DNA of 64,000 nt, from positions 62,341,371-62,405,370 of the forward strand of contig NC_053393.1 in NCBI RefSeq assembly GCF_905171765.1. Direction: 5' to 3'. The DNA comes from Bufo bufo. Taxonomy: Eukaryota > Chordata > Amphibia > Anura > Bufonidae. The translations under genes were made by a program, and so were the position numbers. Position 1 is the first letter of the stretch, and the number at the start of each line of letters is the position of its first letter. The notes beneath the pieces were generated by a model. It had not been told where the DNA came from. It saw nothing but the letters and a program-made list of their open reading frames with translations, and did no database searches. This document shows positions 11,558 to 23,400 of this stretch, piece by piece.

Positions 11558-12730
11558 TGAAAAATATATAGGGATAATAAAAAATATATAGGATTATGCT
11601 TTGAGCACTTGTATTTTAACACTTAGTGTAATATACCCTTTAACGGAAAGAATTACACTTGGAGATGCACGGTAGCGTGTGAAGTTATTGAGGATGACCC
11701 TATCAGCACTTGTATTTACACCTTGAGTGTAATATACCATTTTACGGACAGAAATACACTATGAGATGCACAATAGTGCGTGCAAATTTAAGGGATTATG
11801 CTTTCAGCAATTGTAATTTAACACTTTGTGTAATATACCCTTTTACGGAAAGAAATACACTTGGAGATGCACGCTGAGTGTAATATGCCCTTTTACGGAC
11901 AGATTTACACTTGGCCTGCAACAGCAGAAACCAATGATTTAGGGTATTGCTATTTTGGCAATTGAATTTCACCCCAGAAAAAAATATATCCTTTGCCAGA
12001 CAGCAGACAGTATTACACTTGGCTAGCCACAGCTGGAACACCAGATTTAGGGGATTGCTATTTTTGCAAGTGAATTTCACCCCTCAATAAAATATAGAAA
12101 GTTCTATCCTGAGTTTCTAGGGGTGACAATAAGCACAGCCAAGCCCCTGATGTAGGATATAGCAAAAAAAAAAAAAAAACTACTATTGATGGTTAAATGG
12201 ACTCGGTGGCAGCTTGTGCTGGCGCACCACATGACACAAAATGGCCGCCGATCCCCCCAGAAAAAAATTAAAAGAAAAACGCTCTGGGCAGCCTAAAAAC
12301 TGTGAGCAATTAACTAGCAGAAGTTGAATGATTCACAGCTGTAGATCGATCACTTCATTAAGTGTTTTTGCTGAGTTAATCCCTGCCTAATCTCGCTCTA
12401 ACAGAAGCTGCATCCTCTCCCTACACTAATCAGAGCAGAGTGACGTGCGGCGCTATGTGACTCCAGCTTAAATAGAGGCTGGGTCACATGCTGCACTGGC
12501 CAATCACAGCCATCCCAATAGTAGGTATGGCTGTGATGGCCTCTTGGGGCAAGTAGTATGACGCTTGTTGATTGGCTGCTTTGCAGGCTTTCAAAATGCG
12601 CCATAGAAATCGCCGAACAACGAACCCGAACCCGAATTTTTACTTAAATGTTCGGGTTCGGGTCCGTGTCACAAACACCCAAAAATTCGGTACGAACCCG
12701 AACTATACAGTTCGGTTTCGCTCATCCCTA
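11558..12730. mobile_element. hAT-A family end fragment
   Basis: From about 12100 to 12730 the sequence matches the right end of hAT-A (47940-48745): GCCAATCACAGCC, GGCAAGTAGTATGA, TTGATTGGCTGCTTTGCAG, then a GAACCCGAACCCGAA palindromic stretch. It ends TTTCGCTCATCCCTAG, a terminal inverted repeat variant. A TTAAATAG motif near 12469 could be a TATA element for minus-strand transcription. The left part holds the tandem repeat listed next. No transposase frame is present, and the other terminus cannot be placed. Confidence 0.6.
11590..11960. repeat. Minisatellite of about 101 bp, three to four units
   Basis: Units start near 11591, 11692 and 11793 and share GTAATATACC, TTTACGGA and TACACTTGGAGATGCAC. 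A partial fourth follows. It sits inside the hAT-A-type fragment, where the intact element has different tandem repeats. Confidence 0.6.
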
Positions 12731-14304
12731 GTTACCACGAAGAGTGAGGAAATTCTGATTCTGTGCAAATCGAATTTCACTTTGTCAACTTCGATTCGCT
12801 CATCTCTACTGAATACTTATGTCCATGTGAAATTTGCAAACAATTCTTAAATCATGTTTCCACTTTCTCATTATGGGGTATTGAGTGCAGATTGATGCGG
12901 GGAATTTTTATTTTATTTTTTATTTTAGCACAAGGCCGCAACATAAAATGTGAAAAAAGAGTCTGAAGACTTTCTGAATGCACTGTAGCTTCTCATTACT
13001 TTAGGATGTTTCAAACCAATATTGTGACCTAAATACTTGTCACAGGTATATGTGCTCACATTTCTGCACTAAAATAAATTAGTTGCTTTGTTGCATCTCC
13101 AAGTTTGTAGAAGAACTGAACATTATCTTTAAAATCACAATATGCAGAAACTAAGATTGTTTAATTGCTTATGGTGGAACGATTCAAAGCAAATATTGAC
13201 ACATATAAAGTCAGTTGCAGTTTGCATAACGCACAGAGATGTATCATGATAACTAGTGATGAGCGAAGTTATGAGAAATTTGATTCAGCTGCTTCACCGA
13301 ATTTCCCAAAGAAATTAGATTTGTGACAAATTAATTAATCACAAAGCACATTTCTTTGTAGCGGGCACAATGATGGGGAACAGCAATCGTGCCTCCCCCA
13401 TCAGTGAATCCCTCAGATGCCGCATTTATTGTTGATCGCAGCTTCTGAGCAGGGCCGGTACAAGGCAGGGGCCGAAGGAGCGGGTGCCCTGGGCGCTACC
13501 ATTTGCGGACAGGAGGGGGGCGCAGGTGAAGTGCCAGCCACGGCCCCCCCTACATCATGCTGTGCCCCCCCATGTGCCCCCCCAACTAAAATGACCCCCC
13601 CCCCCAAGTGAGCAGCCGCCGCCGGGCACAGGGAGATGAGCGCTTCCATTGCGCTCATCTCCATTGTAAACTGTCTGTGCCAGCGGAGGTGCAGGGGAGG
13701 GAGAGGCGTGTCTCTTCCCTTTCCTCTGATAGGCTGCAGGCAGGCACCGAAGTGGAGGAGAGGCCCCGCCCCCTAATTACTCCTGTTTACCTTTCTAAAG
13801 CTAAAGGACCTTTGATGATGTCATCACAGGTCCTGTAAGGGAACTGCACAGTGTAAAGTGTAGTTCCCAGGTTAGAACAGTGCATCTGCCAGGACCTGTG
13901 ATGACATCATCTTCAACATCACAGGTCCTGCAGAATCTAGCAAAGGAACTGCACCAAAAATGGTGTAGTTCCTAGGTTTCAAAGGTACATCTGCCAGGAC
14001 CTGTGATGACATCATCACAGGTCCTTCAACCCCTAACAGCAAGTATTAAAAGTTCACAAGCAACTCTGTATTGATCCATACAGACTGGAATGGAGAGGTA
14101 AGAGGAGGTCCTCCACTTTTCATCATTTACCCCCCCCCCCCTCCATGCCCTGTTTTTACTCATTGCTCACTCATGTATACTACTTCAGACAGTTACCACT
14201 ACCTCATGTACCTCACAGTGACTATAATGCATAACTGACCACATATTTCTATAAACACTGCATCTACAGTATTATACCTTCTATGTGTCACATCAATACA
14301 CTGC

Positions 14305-14307
<3 letters not shown>

Positions 14308-14340
<33 letters not shown>
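14308..14340. repeat. (TA)n microsatellite
   Basis: A pure TA run of about 33 bases is followed by a short CA-rich stretch. It is the probable seed for the TA-rich palindromic repeats that follow. Confidence 0.9.
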
Positions 14341-14348
<8 letters not shown>

Positions 14349-14394
14349 TACATGCACACACACTGCATATATTACACAGTATTATACATGCAAT

Positions 14395-15060
14395 ATGTAC
14401 AGATATATAGTATATACCGCAGTGCACTGATATGTGAGGTATGAGGTATAATAGATGCTGTGTGTACAGATATCAGTACACTTCTGTATATACTATATAT
14501 GTGAGGTACGAGGTATAATAGATGCAGTGTGTACAGATATATAGTATATACAGCAGTGTACTGATATGTGAGGTACGAGGTGTCAATACACTGCTGTATT
14601 TACTATATACCTGTACACACTGCATCTATTATACCTCGTACCTCACATATTACACTACTGTATATACTGTATACACTGCATATATTATACCCCGTACCTC
14701 ACATATCAGTACACTGCTGTATATACTATATACCTGTACACACTGCATCTATTATACCCTGTACCTCACATATCAGAACACTAGGGAATATACTATATAC
14801 CTGTACACACTGCATCTATTATACCTCGTACCTCACATATTACACTACTGTATATACTGTATACACTGCATATATTATACCCCGTACCTCACATATCAGT
14901 ACACTGCTGTATATACTATATAACTGTACACACTGCATCTATTATACCCTGTACCTCACATATCAGAACACTAGGGAATATACTATATACCTGTACACAC
15001 TGCATCTATTATACCGCGTACCTCACATAACTGTACACTGCTGTATATAATATACATCTG
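14395..15060. repeat. Palindromic minisatellite with a repeat unit of about 192 bp
   Basis: Blocks such as CACACTGCATCTATTATACC and CTCACATATCAGTACACTG recur in both orientations. A larger unit of about 192 bp is repeated nearly exactly (about 14609-14800 and 14801-14992). The apparent 133- and 160-residue ORFs here are repeat read-through and not genes. Confidence 0.75.
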
Positions 15061-16598
15061 CATCTATTATACCTCTTTTGTGTGCCAGGGCTGTTTTGTA
15101 ATCCCATTCCGGCCCTGATGGCATAAATTATAAAACGCAGCAGCAAGAATAGTTCATGGAACAAAGGGAGGGGCTATAAAAGGGGAATGGGGGCCCAATT
15201 TAGATTCCGGCTATGGGGCCCAGTGATTTTTATGTACGCCCCTGGCTGCAGGCACTAGGCCGGCAGCCTATCAGAGGCCGGCGCAATGACGTCATCGTGC
15301 CGCCTGAGCCTTACATTACAGCGTGGGACACAGGAAGAGGCTGCATCGCATCGCTGACACTTAGGTAAGTATAAGTGTTTTTTTTTTGTTTTTTTTTACA
15401 ATAGTGTTACTGGCACATTGGGGGGGCTTATTACAAAACTGGCACATGATGATGGGGGGGACTTTATACTGGCACATGATGATGGGGGGGAACTTTATAG
15501 TGTCTGTGACTTTCAAAGTCCCACAGTCCTTTGTTCTATTGCTTTAAGTATATTCTTGTTTTGAAACAACATTGATTCTTTCTTAAAAACGGGGGGGGGG
15601 GGGGGGGGGCGCAGTTTGCCATCTTCGCCCTGGGCACCAAATGGCCTTGTCCCAGCCCTGCTTCTGAGGCTACAATTGAGGCCTTTCAGGGGTCAATCAG
15701 GTTAAAAAAAATACTCACCTTATCCATTTGCTTGTGGAGAGGCCGTTGCAGCCGTCCTGATTAAAGACACCGTGCTAAATCTCATGCAGTGACATCATCA
15801 CACTGGCCGGCCAGCGCAATGGCATGGTGATGTTACACATCACCCCGGGCGAGATTTCACTCAGTATGTTCAATCAAGATGGGCATGACAGCCTCTCTTC
15901 GAATAAACAGATGAGGTATGTATTTTTTTTTTCTTTTATTTATCACCTTTTCAGGGGGAAATAGATTTGTTACCATGAAGCGTGAGGAAATTCGGCTTCA
16001 CGGCAAATACATTTTTTCCTGAAATTCGGATCGGAGTCAATTTGTTTAGCTTCGATTTGCTCAACACTAATGATAACATTTAAAACTGTAAAAGAGCAAT
16101 ATTGCATGAACAGTTCTGTTAAACTCCACAGGGGAAACAAAGTAGGGGACACTTTGCACCATTTAAGAAGTAGATTATGCTCACGAGAAGTTAACAACGT
16201 CCAAGTTGCAGATTGCACAGGATTCTCTAGGAGGAGGAGCATGCGTGCAGACGCACGCCGATGACGTGCGCACCCCCCTTCGGCGTTCGTGCTCCCAGCC
16301 TGATGCGATCCCGATCTGAGTGAAGCCCTGATGCCGCCGCGATCTTCGCCCTGAGGCTGCCTGGGACACCGCTGTGAAACCGCTCCACTCCAGCTCCCGC
16401 AATGGTGCGGGCCTTGAAGCCAGCTGATGGTGCCTGACGCCGTGCTGGTTACCGTTCGCCTGCTTCTCGGCTTATTTTTCTGCTGGCCGTCTACTAATAT
16501 CCCTATGCTGAGGTCCTGCTGCCGGAAGGTCGTCATCCCACTGGTGTGGGAGGTAAGCACCTGAGGGGCCCTTTTGGAAAATCACATAGGACTGAGGT

Positions 16599-17207
16599 GT
16601 GACAGTGTGGGGCCTGTTGGAGGAGTGGGAGCGCTCGCCTTCTCCCCTTGAATTCTGGGCAGGGTGGTGCGATCTGGATGCTCTGTCACAGCCTCATTGG
16701 AACAAACTATTACAGTTGGAAAATAGGTCCAGGAGGTCAACTCTGAGATGCCTGGGGATCCCAGAGGGAGCAGAGGGGCAAGACCCCCGCATTTTTATAC
16801 AAGAGTGGTTGAGGGAACAATTGGGTCAGGATATTTCTGAATATAAAAACTTTGTGGAGAGTGCTTATAGAGTGCCGGCAATGATACCTCCTCCAGGAAC
16901 GAGACCGAGGGTAATGATTTTAAATCTACTCTCGGTCAGGGATAAGAAGGACATATTGCGTAGCCCAAGGAGGAAAGGAAGGCTGGATTATGCGGATATA
17001 ACAGTTATGGTATTTCCCGATTATGCAAAAGAAACGGTAAATAAAAGAAGCCGGTTTATGGATGTGAAAAAAATATTGCGGTCAAAGAATGTGAAATACT
17101 CAATGATGTTTCCGGCCAAGTTAAGGATTGAATGGGAAAGTAAATCGTGTTTTTTTGATACAGCAGAGGCGGCGGGAGAATGGGTCAAAGAAAAGATAAA
17201 GGGCTGA
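16599..17207 (+). pseudogene. L1 ORF1, internally deleted, C-terminal two thirds present
   Basis: The deletion joins 5' UTR sequence (TCATTGGAAC, about 16702) to the middle of ORF1, so the first 35 or so residues from ATG 16599 are UTR read-through. What follows is ORF1: ENRSRRSTLRCLGIPEGAEG, an RRM-like region (PRVMILNLLSVRDKKDILR) and the C-terminal domain (YADITVMVFPDYAKETVNKR ... FPAKLRIEW). It ends at TGA 17205-17207. The coiled coil seen in copy 1 is missing, so it could not trimerise. ORF1 proteins coat LINE RNA. Confidence 0.75.
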
Positions 17208-17494
17208 GCGGGGGCTGGGATGGACGGGGTGCCGTAAGGGGGAATGCTAGGTTAGAGAACCAGGGCTTAGGTTTTCTGGATCATTTATGAGGGATGGGTA
17301 ATGTCTGTCGGTTGCCCTTTTTTTTTTTTTTTCTTCCTCCTTCTCTTTTTCTTCTTCTTTTCTCCTCCCTTGTCTCCCTCTTTCACCCCTGCCGTGCCCT
17401 CCTTCTTCTTCCTTTGTCTCAGGGCTCCTGACCCTTTTACAACATTGGTGGTCCTGCCACATCCCGGTGATGGATAAGATTATGAACAAAAAAT
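17208..17494 (+). other. Inter-ORF spacer of the L1 with a pyrimidine-rich tract
   Basis: About 290 bases separate the ORF1 stop from the ORF2 ATG. Positions 17308-17430 are almost all C and T on the plus strand. Nothing else is visible. An 80-residue minus-strand ORF here is the low-complexity complement. Confidence 0.7.
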
Positions 17495-20001
17495 ATGAGA
17501 ATTATCTCATGGAATATTAGGAGGTTGAGTAGTGGTTCAAAGAAAGCTGGGGTCTTTGATGCAATACATAGATCTCTTACCACTATAGTCTGTTTACAGG
17601 AAACACACCTGACGAATGAGACGATGGATGGGATAGGTAGACCATGGATACACCATGCTTTCCACTCGGTATATTCAGCATACGCGAGAGGAGTAAGCAT
17701 ATTAATACACCGGGACATAGATATAAAGATAGTGAAAGCAACTATAGATAGGGAGGGCTGCTATGTCCTATTGGATTGTATAATGGAAGGTAGGGCGTGG
17801 TTAATAGCAAGTGTGTATATACCGCCACCCTTTAAAATCGACGTTCTATTAAAAATTTATGATATTGCACTTAAGGTAGGGGATAAATCACTGTTGGTGG
17901 TTGGGGATTTTAATAACGTTATGGATGCAAGAATAGATAGATGTAAATTGGGGAATATTCAGGGTCCCTGTATGGGATCCAAATTAAAAAATATCACTAA
18001 AGAGATGGGATGGATTGACATTTGGAGGGTTATGCACCCTAATCTACGGAAATATTAGTGTTTTTCAAAGACTCATAGGAGTCTATCACGGATCGATTTA
18101 GCTTTTACAAATGAGAAAGGGTCACTGGAAATTGTAGCGGTGAAATATGGGCAACGGGGAGTTTCGGATCACAATCTAATTAATATAAATATTAAAACAC
18201 AAAAAAAAAAAGGAGGGATGAATATAAATGTAGGGTGGATAAATATGATGGATATACATAATAAGATCTTGCGAGAGATAGGAGAGTTCTTCGAGATAAA
18301 CGAGGGATCAACGACAGTTAATATGATATGGGAGGCTGCCAAGGCCTTTATTAGAGGGATTATTACAAAATATACAGTAATATACAAGAAAGGAACAAGG
18401 GAGAAAATAGCAAAATTGGAAAGTGAGGCAGAAAAAAATGAAAAAAATTATATTGCAAACCCTACAGATCAAAATTATACTCTCTGGACAGAGAAGGCCT
18501 CTGAACTAAAGGATGAATTGCTCTTATTGGCAGAACAACAAAAAGAAAATCATGTAAGGGATAACTATATATATGCACATACTCCTGGGAAAAAAATAGC
18601 GGCCTTGGTAGCGACCCAAATAAAAAAGAACAAGTATATCCACTGTATAATGGATGAAATGGGACATAAAAATACTGAACAAACAGCCAAAATAGAGTTA
18701 CTACAAAAATATTCTGCGGATATATACAGTAGTAAGATAAATAAAAATTCAGAGCAAATACAACAGTTTTTGGATGAAATTATTATTTCGAGGTTAACAA
18801 TAGATCACTGTAAGTCCCTGGAAGCTCCCTTAACCCCGACAGAAGTGAAGGATATGTTAAACGGGATAACAAAGAACAAGGCCCCAGGAATAGATGGCAT
18901 CCCGTTTGAGGTGTACGCTCAATATAAAGAAATATTAATGCCGAAACTGCTTAAAATCTGGGAGTCAGCGAAGCAGGTGGGAAAACTGCCAGACTCTATG
19001 CGAGAAGCCCTGATCCCACTTATTTTAAAGCCAGGTAAGGACCAGGCCCGGATGGATTCGTACCGTCCTATCTCACTGATCACCACAGATAACAAAATAT
19101 TAGCTAAGATTTTGGCAAATAGACTTAGGAGTGTGATTTCGGCGCTTGTTCATGAGGACCAATCGGGATTCATGTTGGGGAAAACTACCACAGAGAATAT
19201 TATGAGATACTTTGTGAATACCCAGTTTGAACCCACAAATTGCAGAGAACGGCTGATTGTAACTATAGACGCCTCAAAGGCTTTTGACACGATAGAATGG
19301 CCCTTTCTGTTTAACACAATGAAGAAAATGGGATTTGTGGATCACTTTGTTACATGGGTAAAGCTATTGTATACTGAAATCTCTGCAAGGGTGATAGTAA
19401 ATGGAGAACACTCAGGTCGCATACCAATTGGCAGAGGGGTTAGACAGGGATGCCCCCTCTCCCCTCTGCTATTTGCTATAGCTATTGAACCGCTTGCAGA
19501 CATGATCAGACAGGATCCGGGAATTGTGGGGTTCAGATACTGTACCCATGAGGAAAAAAATCGCTTTATATGCGGATGATATCATGTTATTTGTGGGTTC
19601 ACATGGATCACTTATTAGGATATTTCAAGTATTCGAACAATTTAGTGAACATGCGGGACTCAGTATAAACTGGTCTAAATCGGCGTTTGTCCCGATTGAC
19701 CCTCTGAACAATTTTAGACCGGAACAGTTGGAAATTAAGAAGATTAATGAACCCGTTAAATATTTGGGAATTCAGATTACCCCGGATCTCAATGATTATG
19801 TTAGATTAAATGTGATCCCGAAAATCCAGGAAATTAAGAAGAAAATAGAGGTATGGAAAAGACTGTATATGTCGATGGGAGGACATATTTCACTGGTTAA
19901 GATGTGCGTATTACCCGCCTTGAACTATATTCTGTGGAATACACCAGTGACAATCCCCAAAAGATACTTTAAAATAATAGCCAGTCTCCTAACTGATTTA
20001 A
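17495..20001 (+). pseudogene. L1 ORF2, endonuclease and reverse transcriptase part
   Basis: ORF2 nicks target DNA and reverse-transcribes the LINE RNA. The start fits an APE endonuclease (RIISWNIRRL, CLQETHL, VVGDFNNVMD, later GVSDHNLI). Reverse transcriptase blocks follow: NKAPGIDGIPFE, SYRPISLITTDNKILAKILA, VTIDASKAFD, GVRQGCPLSPLLF and the catalytic LYADDIMLF near 19570. Defects: TAG at 18056-18058 in the endonuclease-RT linker region, and a one-base shift in an A run at about 19553-19560 just before the YADD block, after which the frame is that of 19524-20001. The frame is then cut at TTAA 19998-20001 by K. Catalytic motifs are still present, so decay is moderate. Confidence 0.9.
19998..20001 (+). 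other. TTAA target-site duplication, left of K
   Basis: TTAA here pairs with TTAA at 27829-27832. Joining the two L1 flanks across one TTAA gives continuous ORF2 sequence (LLTD-LIWRGKK), so the boundaries are exact. Confidence 0.95.
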
Positions 20002-20400
20002 CCACTTGCCGCACACCTAATGCCGAAAGGCGTCATCGCGGCGGCTCTCCCAGGCTACACTAACGCCGATTGGCGTCATCTCGCGTGAGCCGAGATTTCC
20101 TGTGAACGCGCGCACACAGGCGCGCGCGTTCACAGGATCGGAAGGTAAGCGAGTGGATCTCCAGCCTGCCAGCGGCGATCGTTCGCTGGCAGGCTGGAGA
20201 TGTGATTTTTTTAACCCCTAACAGGTATATTAGACGCTGTTTTGATAACAGCGTCTAATATACCTGCTACCTGGTCCTCTGGTGGTCCCTTTTGTTTGGA
20301 TCGACCACCAGAGGACACAGGCAGCTCAGTAATAAGTAGCACCAAGCACCACACTACACTACACCCCCCTCCTGTCACTTATTAACCCCTTATTCACCCC
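20002..20400. repeat. Left end of K: series of perfect hairpins
   Basis: Three or four strong inverted repeats follow one another: around TGTGAACGCGCGCACACAGG (20100-20135), CAGCCTGCCAGC/GCTGGCAGGCTG (20163-20195), TATTAGACGCTGTT/AACAGCGTCTAATA (20227-20262) and CCACCAGAGGAC with its inverse (20276-20318). They are shared with 6530-6705 in the other K copy. Confidence 0.8.
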
Positions 20401-23400
20401 TGATCACCCCATATAGACTCCCTGATCACCCCCCTGTCATTGATCACCCCCCTGTCATTGATCACCCCCCTGTAAGGCTTCATTCAGACGTCCGTATGAT
20501 TTTTACGGATCCACTGATACATGGATCGGATCCGCAAAACACATACGGACGTCAGAATGGAGCCTTACAGGGGAGTGATCAATGACGGGGGTGATCACCC
20601 CATATAGACTCCCTGATCACCCCCCTGTCATTGATAACCCCCCTGTCATTGATCACCCCCCTGTAAGGCTGCATTCAGATGTCCGTATGTTTTTTACGGA
20701 TCCACGGATACATGGATCGTATCCGCAAAACACATACAGACGTCTAAATGGAGCCTTACAGGGGGGTGATCACCCCATATATACTCCCTGATCACCCCCC
20801 TGTCATTGATCACCCCCCTGTCATTGATCACCGCCTGTAAGGCTGCATTCAGATGTCCGTATGATTTTTACGGATCCACGGATACATGGATCGGATCCGC
20901 AAAACACATACGGACATCTGAATGGAGCCTTATAGGGGGGTGATCAATGACAGGGGGGTGATCACCCCATATAGACTCCCTGATCACCCCCCTGTCATTG
21001 ATCACCCCCCTGTCATTGATCACCCCCCTGTAAGGCTGCATTCAGATGTCCGTATGTTTTTTACGGATCCACGGATACATGGATCGGATCCGCAAAACAC
21101 ATACGGACATCTGAATGGAGCCTTATAGGGGGGTGATCAATGACAAGGGGGTGATCACCCCATATAGACTCCCTGATCACCCCCCTGTCATTAATCACCC
21201 CCCTGTCATTGATCACCCTCCTGTCAGGCTGCATTCAGATGTCCGTATGATTTTTACAGATCCACGGATACATGGATCGGATCCGCAAAACACATACGGA
21301 CATCTGAATGAAGCCTTATAGGGGGGTGATCAATGACAGGGGGGTGATCACCCCATATAGACTCCCTGATCACCCCCCTGTCATTGATCACCCCCTGTCA
21401 TTGATCACCCCCCTGTAAGGCTGCATTCAGATGTCCGTATGATTTTACGGATCCACGGATACATGGATCGGATCCGCAAAACACATACGGACGTCTGAAT
21501 GGAGCCTTACAGGGGGGTGATCACCCCATATATACTCCCTGATCACCCCCCTGTCATTGAATACCCCCCTGTCATTGATCATTCCCCTGTAAGGCTGCAT
21601 TCAGACGTCCGTATGATTTTTACGGATCCATGGATACATGGATCGGATCCGCAAAACACATACGGACATCTGAATGGAGCCTTATAGGTGGGTGACCAAT
21701 GACAGGGGGGTGATCACCCCATATAGACTCCCTGATCACCCCCCTGTCATTGATCACCACCCTGTCATTGATCACCCCCCTGTAAGGCTGCATTCAGATG
21801 TCCGTATGATTTTTACGGATCCACGGATACATGGATCGGATCCGCAAAACACATACGGACATCTGAATGGAGCCTTATAGGGGGGTGATCAATGACAGGG
21901 GGGTGATCACCCCATATAGACTCCCTGATCACCCCCCTGTCATTGATCACCCCCCTGTCATTGATCACCCCCCTGTAAGGCTGCATTCAGATGTCCGTAT
22001 GTTTTTTACGGATCCACGGATACATGGATCGGATCCGCAAAACACATACGGACATCTGAATGGAGCCTTATAGGGGGGTGATCAATGACAGGGGGGTGAT
22101 CACCCCATATAGACTCCCTGATCACCCCCCTGTCATTAATCACCCCCCTGTCATTGATCACCCCCCTGTCAGGCTGCATTCAGATGTCCGTATGATTTTT
22201 ACAGATCCACGGATACATGGATCGGATCCGCAAAACACATACGGACATCTGAATGAAGCCTTATAGGGGGGTGATCAATGAAAGGGGGGTGATCACCCCA
22301 TATAGACTCCCTGATCACCCCCCTGTCATTGATCACCCCCTGTCATTGATCACCCCCCTGTAAGGCTGCATTCAGATGTCCGTATGTTTTTTACGGATCC
22401 ACGGATACATGGATCGGATCCGCAAAACACATACGGACGTCTGAATGGAGCCTTACAGGGGGGTGATCACCCCATATATACTCCCTGATCACCCCCCTGT
22501 CATTGATTACCCCCTTGTCATTGATCATCCCCCTGTAAGGCTGCATTCAGACGTCCGTATGATTTTTACGGATCCATGGATACATGGATCGGATCCGCAA
22601 AACACATACGGACATCTGAATGGAGCCTTATAGGTGGGTGACCAATGACAGGGGGGTGATCACCCCATATAGACTCCCTGATCACCCCCCTGTCATTGAT
22701 CACCACCCTGTCATTGATCACCCCCCTGTAAGGCTGCATTCAGATGTCCGTATGATTTTTACGGATCCACGGATACATGGATCGGATCCGCAAAACACAT
22801 ACGGACATCTGAATGGAGCCTTATAGGGGGGTGATCAATGACAGGGGGGTGATCACCCCATATAGACTCCCTGATCACCCCCCTGTCATTGATCACCACC
22901 CTGTCATTGATCACCCCCCTGTAAGGCTGCATTCAGATGTCCGTATGATTTTTACGGATCCACGGATACATGGATCGGATCCGCAAAACACATACGGACA
23001 TCTGAATGGAGCCTTATAGTGGGGTGATCAATGACAGGGGGGTGATCACCCCATATAGACTCCCTGATCACCCCCCTGTCATTGATCACCACCCTGTCAT
23101 TGATCACCCCCCTGTAAGGCTGCATTCAGATGTCCGTATGATTTTTACGGATCCACGGATACATGGATCGGATCCGCAAAACACATACGGACATCTGAAT
23201 GGAGCCTTATAGGGGGGTGATCAATGACAGGGGGGTGATCACCCCATATAGACTCCCTGATCACCCCCCTGTCATTGATCACCACCCTGTCATTGATCAC
23301 CCCCCTGTAAGGCTGCATTCAGATGTCCGTATGATTTTTACGGATCCACGGATACATGGATCGGATCCGCAAAACACATACGGACATCTGAATGGAGCCT

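Larger units (their letters stand above)
13450..15660. mobile_element. Non-autonomous hAT of 2.2 kb, 8-bp duplication CTTCTGAG
   Basis: It starts CAGGGCCGGTACAAGGC and ends GGCCTTGTCCCAGCCCTG, matching inverted ends of the CAGGG type. CTTCTGAG flanks both sides (13442-13449 and 15661-15668). The interior has no transposase frame. It holds imperfect repeats with CCAGGACCTGTGATGACATC near 13800-14040, a TA microsatellite, a palindromic minisatellite and a run of about 20 G near 15590. A TGACGTCA lies near 15288. Text resembling another hAT end (CGCCCCTG reversed) occurs near 15244, so the element may itself be composite. It is absent from copy 1 of the duplication. Confidence 0.85.
13254..16069. 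mobile_element. hAT-type MITE (copy 2), split by another hAT
   Basis: This is the duplicate of the MITE at 8798-9388. It is flanked by ATGATAAC at 13246-13253 and 16070-16077 and has the same ends (TAGTGATGAGCGAAG ... TGCTCAACACTA). Its span is enlarged by the hAT inserted at 13450-15660. Confidence 0.85.
12731..16930 (+). repeat. Segmental duplication, copy 2 (interrupted)
   Basis: This copy starts at GTTACCACGAAGAGTGAGG and follows copy 1 into L1 ORF1. It carries a hAT insertion at 13450-15660 and lacks 1.3 kb of L1 sequence at about 16702. It continues beyond the end of copy 1 into the rest of the L1. Both copies keep the same 8-bp MITE duplication and the same L1 target site, so the duplication came after both insertions. 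Confidence 0.8.

Noticed and set aside
14522..15050. 133- and 160-residue Tyr-rich ORFs
   Set aside because: They arise from TA-rich palindromic minisatellite in a non-autonomous hAT; no domain and overlapping frames.
15086..15244. A separate hAT MITE within the 13450 element
   Set aside because: End-like motifs CAGGGCTG and CGCCCCTG are present, but flanking octamers do not match.
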